Positions 60,320 through 64,000 of a stretch of 64,000 bases of DNA are shown one piece after another. The notes below the pieces were generated by a model that was not told the origin of the DNA, did no database searches, and saw nothing but the letters and a program-made list of their open reading frames with translations. Source of the stretch: Allofournierella massiliensis (GTDB lineage: Bacteria > Bacillota > Clostridia > Oscillospirales > Ruminococcaceae). Numbering within the stretch: the first letter of the stretch is position 1; the number at the start of each line of letters is the position of its first letter. The stretch covers positions 1 to 64,000 of the forward strand of contig NZ_SLUM01000013.1 of NCBI RefSeq assembly GCF_004345265.1. Direction: 5' to 3'. Both the position numbers and the translations under genes were made by a program.

Positions 60320-61525
60320 ATGGAAAATAAAAAATTTCTACGCAATGTGCTGGGCATTGCCACCTTCTGCATCCTGCTCTACTGGGGCCTGCAGAACATG
60401 GATCAGGTGGCGGGCTTTCTGAGCACGGTGGGCGGCCTGCTGCTGCCCTTCCTGCTGGGCGCTGCCATGGCCTTCATTCTGAATGTGCCCATGCGGGCCA
60501 TCGAGACCCATCTGCCCCAAAAGCTGCAGCGGGCTCACCGGGGAATTTCTCTGGTGCTTACCCTGGCGGCGGTGGTCGGGGTAGTAATGGTGGTGTCGCT
60601 TCTGGTTTTGCCCCAGCTGAAAAACACCGTGCAGACCATCGCAGCCCGGATGCCCGCCTTCTGGGCACAGGCGCAGCAGTGGGCCAACGAGCTGATGATC
60701 CGTTACCCGGAGCTGGCGGACTGGCTGAGTGAGGCCGGGAATCTGAACCTGCGCAATGTGACCCAGCAGGTGATGGACTGGCTGAAGAATGGCGGACTGG
60801 CACTGGTGGGCAACACGGTCACCGCTGCCACCGGTATCATCTCGGGCTTTGTGAATTTCTTTATCGCACTGATCTTTGCCATCTACCTGCTGTTCCAGAA
60901 GGAGACGCTGAGCCGTCAGGGCCGGATGCTTCTGTTTGCCTGGATGCGCCCCGAGCACGCGGAAAAGGTGCTGGAGGTGGTTCGCCTGGCCAACAAGACC
61001 TTCTCGAACTTTCTGTCCGGCCAGTGCCTGGAGGCCTGCATTCTGGGGGCGCTGTTTGCGGTGGGCATGCTGCTTTTCCGCATGCCCTATGTGCTGCTGG
61101 TCAGCGTACTGGTGGCGGTCACCGCACTGATTCCGGTGTTCGGCGCCTTCATCGGCTGTTTTGTGGGCGCGTTCCTGATTCTGATTCAGAACCCCATGCA
61201 GGCTGTGGTGTTTGTGATTCTGTTCCTGGTCATCCAGCAGATCGAGGGCAACCTGATCTATCCCCGCGTGGTGGGCGGCTCGGTGGGCCTGCCCTCGGTG
61301 TGGGTGCTGGCCGCGGTTACGCTGGGTGGCAGCATGTTCGGTGTGGTGGGCATGCTGGTGATGATTCCTCTGTGCTCGGTTCTGTACAGTATGCTGCGCA
61401 CTGCAACCCGGGAGCGGCTGCGCAGCCGGGGTGTGGAAAAGGCAAAGTACATGCTGGATCCGGCCCAGCCGGGGAAAAAGGCTGCTGCACAGCCCGCCAA
61501 ATCCGCAAAGACCGGCAAAAAATAA
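60320..61525 (+). CDS. AI-2E (PerM) family transporter
   Basis: The 401-residue protein has eight or so hydrophobic segments in the PerM/AI-2E pattern: an N-terminal pair, a long soluble part (~100-160) and the C-terminal helical bundle with ISGFVNFFIALIFAIYLLFQ, FLSGQCLEACILG, and PVFGAFIGCFVGAFLI; QIEGNLIYPRVVGGSVGLPS is the family hallmark. The basic C-terminus is rich in Lys/Ala. It exports a small molecule (AI-2, Na+/H+ or other), unspecified. AGGAGA precedes the ATG. Confidence 0.88.
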   Translation: MENKKFLRNVLGIATFCILLYWGLQNMDQVAGFLSTVGGLLLPFLLGAAMAFILNVPMRAIETHLPQKLQRAHRGISLVLTLAAVVGVVMVVSLLVLPQLKNTVQTIAARMPAFWAQAQQWANELMIRYPELADWLSEAGNLNLRNVTQQVMDWLKNGGLALVGNTVTAATGIISGFVNFFIALIFAIYLLFQKETLSRQGRMLLFAWMRPEHAEKVLEVVRLANKTFSNFLSGQCLEACILGALFAVGMLLFRMPYVLLVSVLVAVTALIPVFGAFIGCFVGAFLILIQNPMQAVVFVILFLVIQQIEGNLIYPRVVGGSVGLPSVWVLAAVTLGGSMFGVVGMLVMIPLCSVLYSMLRTATRERLRSRGVEKAKYMLDPAQPGKKAAAQPAKSAKTGKK

Positions 61526-61536
61526 ATCGACAAGGC

Positions 61537-61576
61537 AAAGCGTGCCCGCCCGAAAAATTCGGGCGGGCACGCTTTT
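61537..61576 (+). terminator. Terminator of the PerM gene
   Basis: AAAGCGTGCCCGCCCGAA pairs with TTCGGGCGGGCACGCTTT, followed by TT. Confidence 0.92.
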
Positions 61577-61587
61577 GCATACAAATG

Positions 61588-61616
61588 AAAAACCGCCGGT
61601 CAAAGCCGGCGGTTTT
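61588..61616. terminator. Terminator of trxA
   Basis: AAAACCGCCGG pairs with CCGGCGGTTTT with a T-run on both strands; it lies next to the trxA stop on the minus strand. Confidence 0.9.
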
Positions 61617-61626
61617 GAAAATCGAA

Positions 61627-61938
61627 TTACTTCAGCAGCTCTTCCACAGCGGCCTTGGGCTTCAGGCCCACGCTCTTGTTGGCAACAACGCCGTCCTTGA
61701 ATACGATCAGGGTGGGGATGCTCATCACACCGAACTGCATGGCCAGCTCAGGGTTCTCGTCGATGTCGATCTTGCACACCTTCACCTGACCGGCCTTCTC
61801 CTCGGCCAGCTCATCCACGATGGGGGCCATCATGCGGCAGGGGCCACACCAGGTTGCCCAGAAATCCACCAGAACGGGGAGGTTGCTCTGCAGGACTTCC
61901 TGCTCGAAGTTTGCTTTATTTACGGTTACAACGCTCAT
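61627..61938 (-). CDS. trxA: Thioredoxin
   Basis: The 103-residue protein is a full-length thioredoxin with the active-site WCGPC (Cys31, Cys34), DFWATW before it, and the cis-Pro loop FGVMSIPTLIVF. It reduces disulfides with electrons from thioredoxin reductase. A clear ribosome site (AGGAG) precedes the ATG. The promoter has a Crp/Fnr-type palindrome near -41, next to a Crp/Fnr gene. Confidence 0.96.
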   Translation of the reverse strand: MSVVTVNKANFEQEVLQSNLPVLVDFWATWCGPCRMMAPIVDELAEEKAGQVKVCKIDIDENPELAMQFGVMSIPTLIVFKDGVVANKSVGLKPKAAVEELLK

Positions 61939-61998
61939 TTCATAACACTCCTTTTTATTCAGGGCCCCGGCGGGCGGGGCGGTTCATCCATTGGCTTT

Positions 61999-62041
61999 AG
62001 TATACCAGCGGCCGAATGGCTTATCCGTGATAAAATCACGG
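61999..62041 (-). promoter_or_regulatory. trxA promoter with Crp/Fnr-type operator
   Basis: On the minus strand the -10 is TATACT (62004-61999) with a TGG extension and no good -35. The palindrome CCGTGAT-AAA-ATCACGG (62025-62041) is centred 41 bases before the predicted start, the place where Crp/Fnr proteins activate class II promoters. Confidence 0.65.
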
Positions 62042-62073
62042 TAAATATACCGAAATGGTGGAAATTTTCCAGT

Positions 62074-62742
62074 TCAGCGCAGGCTGTCTTTGGCCACAGC
62101 GCGCAGCTTGTCCATATCCAGCAGGGTGATGCAGCCCCGGGCAATGAGCACCATTTTTTCGGTCTGGAAATACTTGAGCATCCGGGTCACCACCTCCCGT
62201 GCGCTGCCCAGATGATGGGCAATCTCCTCGTGGGTCAGGCGAAGCTCGGTTGTGTCGTTCAGCTGGGCCTCTCCCACCAGGAAGGCGGCAAGGCGGCTGT
62301 CCAGATGCTTATAGAGGATCTGATCCAGCAGCCACATCACATCGGAAAAGCGGCTGGCAATCAGCTCGGTGGTATAGTTGGCAACCGGGGCGGATTCCTG
62401 CATCAGTTTTTTGTAGACCGGGGCGGGGATGCGGTAGAGCACGCAGTCCTTTTCCGCCTGCACCGAAATGTCGAACTGCAGGCTGTTCAGCATGCAGTAG
62501 GCCGACAGAATGCACACGTCCCGCTCGAACAGGCGGTAGAGGGTGACCTCGCGCCCTTCATCGGAAAAGGAATAGCCCCGCAGCTGGCCGTGAACAACGA
62601 TCAGAGGGCCCACACAATCCTCCGAGCCGTTGTGTACCACTTCACCCTTGGTCACATGGTGCAGCGTCACGTTCTGGGCCAGAAACTGCTGCTGCTCACG
62701 GGTGAGCTTGGGCCAGAAGGGAAGGTATTCGTAAAATTCCAT
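62074..62742 (-). CDS. Crp/Fnr family transcriptional regulator
   Basis: The 222-residue protein has a cyclic-nucleotide-binding beta-roll (~20-130: VVHNGSEDCVGPLIVVHGQLRGY, LFERDVCILSAYCML) and a C-terminal winged helix (~150-210: LTHEEIAHHLGSAREVVTRMLKYF). The single Cys residues in the N-terminal half (VCIL, AYCML, DCV) could bind a metal or heme cofactor, though the FNR four-Cys pattern is absent. GGGAGG precedes the ATG at 62742. Next to trxA and its palindrome, it is the likely regulator of that promoter. It might sense redox or nitrosative stress. Confidence 0.87.
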   Translation of the reverse strand: MEFYEYLPFWPKLTREQQQFLAQNVTLHHVTKGEVVHNGSEDCVGPLIVVHGQLRGYSFSDEGREVTLYRLFERDVCILSAYCMLNSLQFDISVQAEKDCVLYRIPAPVYKKLMQESAPVANYTTELIASRFSDVMWLLDQILYKHLDSRLAAFLVGEAQLNDTTELRLTHEEIAHHLGSAREVVTRMLKYFQTEKMVLIARGCITLLDMDKLRAVAKDSLR

Positions 62743-62840
62743 CAAAAGGCCTCCCGGGGGTTACAAATTTTGGCAAGATGCCAACCAGAATTCCATAAAA
62801 CGATTATGCCACAAAACAAAGCGGGATGCAACGCTGCCGG

Positions 62841-63404
62841 TTAAAATGCCAGCAGGCCCAGATGTTCCAGCAGGATCTTGCAGCCCATCAGCACCAGAAC
62901 GATGCCGCCGGCCAGTTCCGCACGGGATTTGTAGCGGGCGCCGAACCGATGGCCGATGGCAACGCCCACGGCAGAAAGGCAGAAGGTGATCACGCCGATG
63001 AAGCTGACGGCGGGCACAATGTCCACTGACAGGAAGGCGAAGGTCACGCCCACGGCCAGCGCGTCGATGCTGGTGGCCACCGCCAGGGGGAGCATGGCGG
63101 CGGGGCCAAACTGGCTGTTCAGCTCCTCCGGCTCGGAGCGGGATTCCCGAATCATGTTTCCGCCGATGAATACCAGCAGGGCAAAGGCAATCCAATGATC
63201 CACATTGGTGATGAACTGCTGGAACTGGGTGCCCAGCAGATAACCCACCAGAGGCATCAAAGCCTGGAAGCCGCCGAAGTACAGGCCGGTGATGGCCGCA
63301 TGACGGGGCTTTAATACCGGCAGGCTCAGACCCTTGCAGATGGATACGGCGAAGGCGTCCATGGAAAGGCCCACAGCCAGAATAAACAGTTCGATCAGGC
63401 TCAT
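62841..63404 (-). CDS. mntP: Manganese efflux pump MntP
   Basis: The 187-residue protein has six hydrophobic segments in two repeats with the family motifs [14 protein letters not shown] and [15 protein letters not shown], each carrying a conserved Asp. These are the MntP (YebN/DUF204) hallmarks; it exports Mn2+. It is separated from the Crp/Fnr gene by about 95 bases and appears monocistronic. A yybP-ykoY riboswitch, often seen upstream of mntP, is not evident here. Confidence 0.92.
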   Translation of the reverse strand: MSLIELFILAVGLSMDAFAVSICKGLSLPVLKPRHAAITGLYFGGFQALMPLVGYLLGTQFQQFITNVDHWIAFALLVFIGGNMIRESRSEPEELNSQFGPAAMLPLAVATSIDALAVGVTFAFLSVDIVPAVSFIGVITFCLSAVGVAIGHRFGARYKSRAELAGGIVLVLMGCKILLEHLGLLAF

Positions 63405-63587
63405 AAAAGAAAAACTCCCTCACAGAAAATTTGCCCGGCCGGGCAGCGCACAGCTGCGCCCTGGCTGGGGAATGTGCAGCTTGCAAAAAGCGCAGTAATA
63501 TTTATTATAACATATATTTCTATGGACCTCAGCAGGGCCTCGGGAAAAAGAAAAATAATTTTTTGAAAAATATTTTGAAAAAAGGGC

Positions 63588-63616
63588 TTGCGTTTTGTAA
63601 AACACCGTGCTATAAT
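63588..63616 (+). promoter_or_regulatory. Promoter of the tRNA pair
   Basis: -35 TTGCGT (63588-63593), 17-base spacer, consensus -10 TATAAT (63611-63616). Confidence 0.8.
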
Positions 63617-63646
63617 ACATTTCGCAGCCGACACAAGAGCTGATGC

Positions 63647-63721
63647 GCAGGTGTCGTACAACGGCTAGTACATCAGCCTTCCAAGCTGAGGACGTGGGTT
63701 CGACTCCCATCACCTGCTCCA
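63647..63721 (+). tRNA. tRNA-Gly(TCC)
   Basis: Acceptor GCAGGTG pairs with CACCTGC, D arm and anticodon loop CTTCCAA (anticodon TCC), T arm TGGG-TTCGACT-CCCA and encoded CCA are all present. Confidence 0.95.
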
Positions 63722-63774
63722 CAAAGCAGGCAAGGGCCAAGGGCTCCGGCTTGCTGGCTGCAACAACAGAATAT

Positions 63775-63861
63775 GCGGATGTGGCGGAATTGGCAGACGC
63801 GCTAGATTCAGGTTCTAGTGGTAGCGATACCGTGGGGGTTCAAGTCCCTTCATCCGCACCA
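63775..63861 (+). tRNA. tRNA-Leu(CAG)
   Basis: Acceptor GCGGATG/CATCCGC, anticodon stem CTAGA/TCTAG around TTCAGGT (anticodon CAG), a long variable arm typical of class II tRNA, T loop TTCAAGT and encoded CCA. Confidence 0.95.
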
Positions 63862-63891
63862 AAGACCCGGTCATTCGACCGGGTCTTTTTC
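63861..63891 (+). terminator. Terminator after tRNA-Leu
   Basis: AAAGACCCGGTC pairs with GACCGGGTCTTT around ATTC, followed by TT. Confidence 0.92.
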
Positions 63892-63950
63892 GTTGTGTCG
63901 GCAGGGCGGATCGATGTCTCTGCATCTCTGGCTCGGAAGAAATGGATGAG

Positions 63951-63991
63951 CAGGCCCCGGAAGCGTTTTGCTTCCGGGGCCTGTTTTCTTT
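63951..63991 (+). terminator. Second terminator at the right edge
   Basis: CAGGCCCCGGAAGC pairs with GCTTCCGGGGCCTG around GTTTT and is followed by TTTTCTTTT. No gene is seen between it and the tRNA terminator, so it may serve a transcript reading through. Confidence 0.8.
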
Positions 63992-64000
63992 TGGCATACA

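Noticed and set aside
61024-62844. 606-codon plus-strand frame
   Set aside because: Runs across PerM, two terminators, trxA and the Crp/Fnr gene; a shadow.
63405-63560. Possible yybP-ykoY manganese riboswitch before mntP
   Set aside because: The leader is GC-rich with hairpins but the conserved riboswitch segments could not be found by eye.

Overview
The window looks like chromosomal DNA of a gut-type anaerobic Clostridia, most likely an Oscillospiraceae/Ruminococcaceae member. This is inferred from the mix of a SCIFF ranthipeptide with its radical SAM maturase, DUF4914, a DUF6020 membrane protein, CbiZ, many TTG/GTG starts with AGGAGG-type ribosome sites, and a fairly GC-rich core. No rRNA, CRISPR array, integrase, relaxase or transposase was seen.

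Region 1 (1-19.3 kb) is the right-hand part of an integrative/conjugative-type element, almost all on the minus strand. It has a large secreted surface protein running off the left edge, a Big_2 lipoprotein, a compact convergent type I toxin-antitoxin-like locus (5.3-5.7 kb), a 2,310-residue DNA methylase/SNF2-helicase fusion, an AT-rich DUF2971 cargo gene with its own promoter, YodL- and DUF3846-type element proteins, ParB, ParA and a DUF3991/Toprim primase-like protein. The region ends at an exact 3' half of a tRNA, probably tRNA-Arg(CCT), followed by a terminator, which reads as an attachment-site scar.

Region 2 (19.6-23.2 kb) is a small mosaic: an XRE regulator with a membrane tail, two small Cys-rich element proteins, a gene that joins a RepA_N replication-initiator N-terminus in frame to the C-terminal nuclease part of a type III restriction subunit, and a WYL regulator.

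Region 3 (23.3-41.1 kb) is an expanded fructoselysine (Amadori product) utilisation island. The frlA permease, frlB deglycase, frlC epimerase and frlD kinase are all recognisable; frlD is duplicated, there is a second divergent FrlC-like epimerase, and three GntR/HutC regulators. Unusual additions are an NhaC antiporter, two amidohydrolase-fold proteins with altered metal ligands, a YjbQ-family protein, an esterase, and a BtpA-HAD-FGGY operon behind a strong hairpin. The likely core route is uptake of fructoselysine by FrlA, epimerisation of related aminoketoses by FrlC, phosphorylation by FrlD and cleavage by FrlB to lysine and glucose 6-phosphate; the added genes probably widen the substrate range or handle by-products.

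Region 4 (41.4-64 kb) is mostly ordinary chromosome: a LexA-like repressor with a partial tandem duplicate, HAD phosphatase, GGDEF protein, CbiZ, DUF4914, GldA, a ZIP transporter, a D,D-carboxypeptidase, SCIFF and its maturase, DUF6020, an Orn/Lys/Arg decarboxylase-type PLP enzyme, an HdeD-CPBP-TadA-FabG-GH25-PerM series, thioredoxin with a Crp/Fnr-type site at about -41, a Crp/Fnr regulator, MntP, and tRNA-Gly and tRNA-Leu genes. All functional assignments come from reading the translated sequences and motifs; no database search was run.
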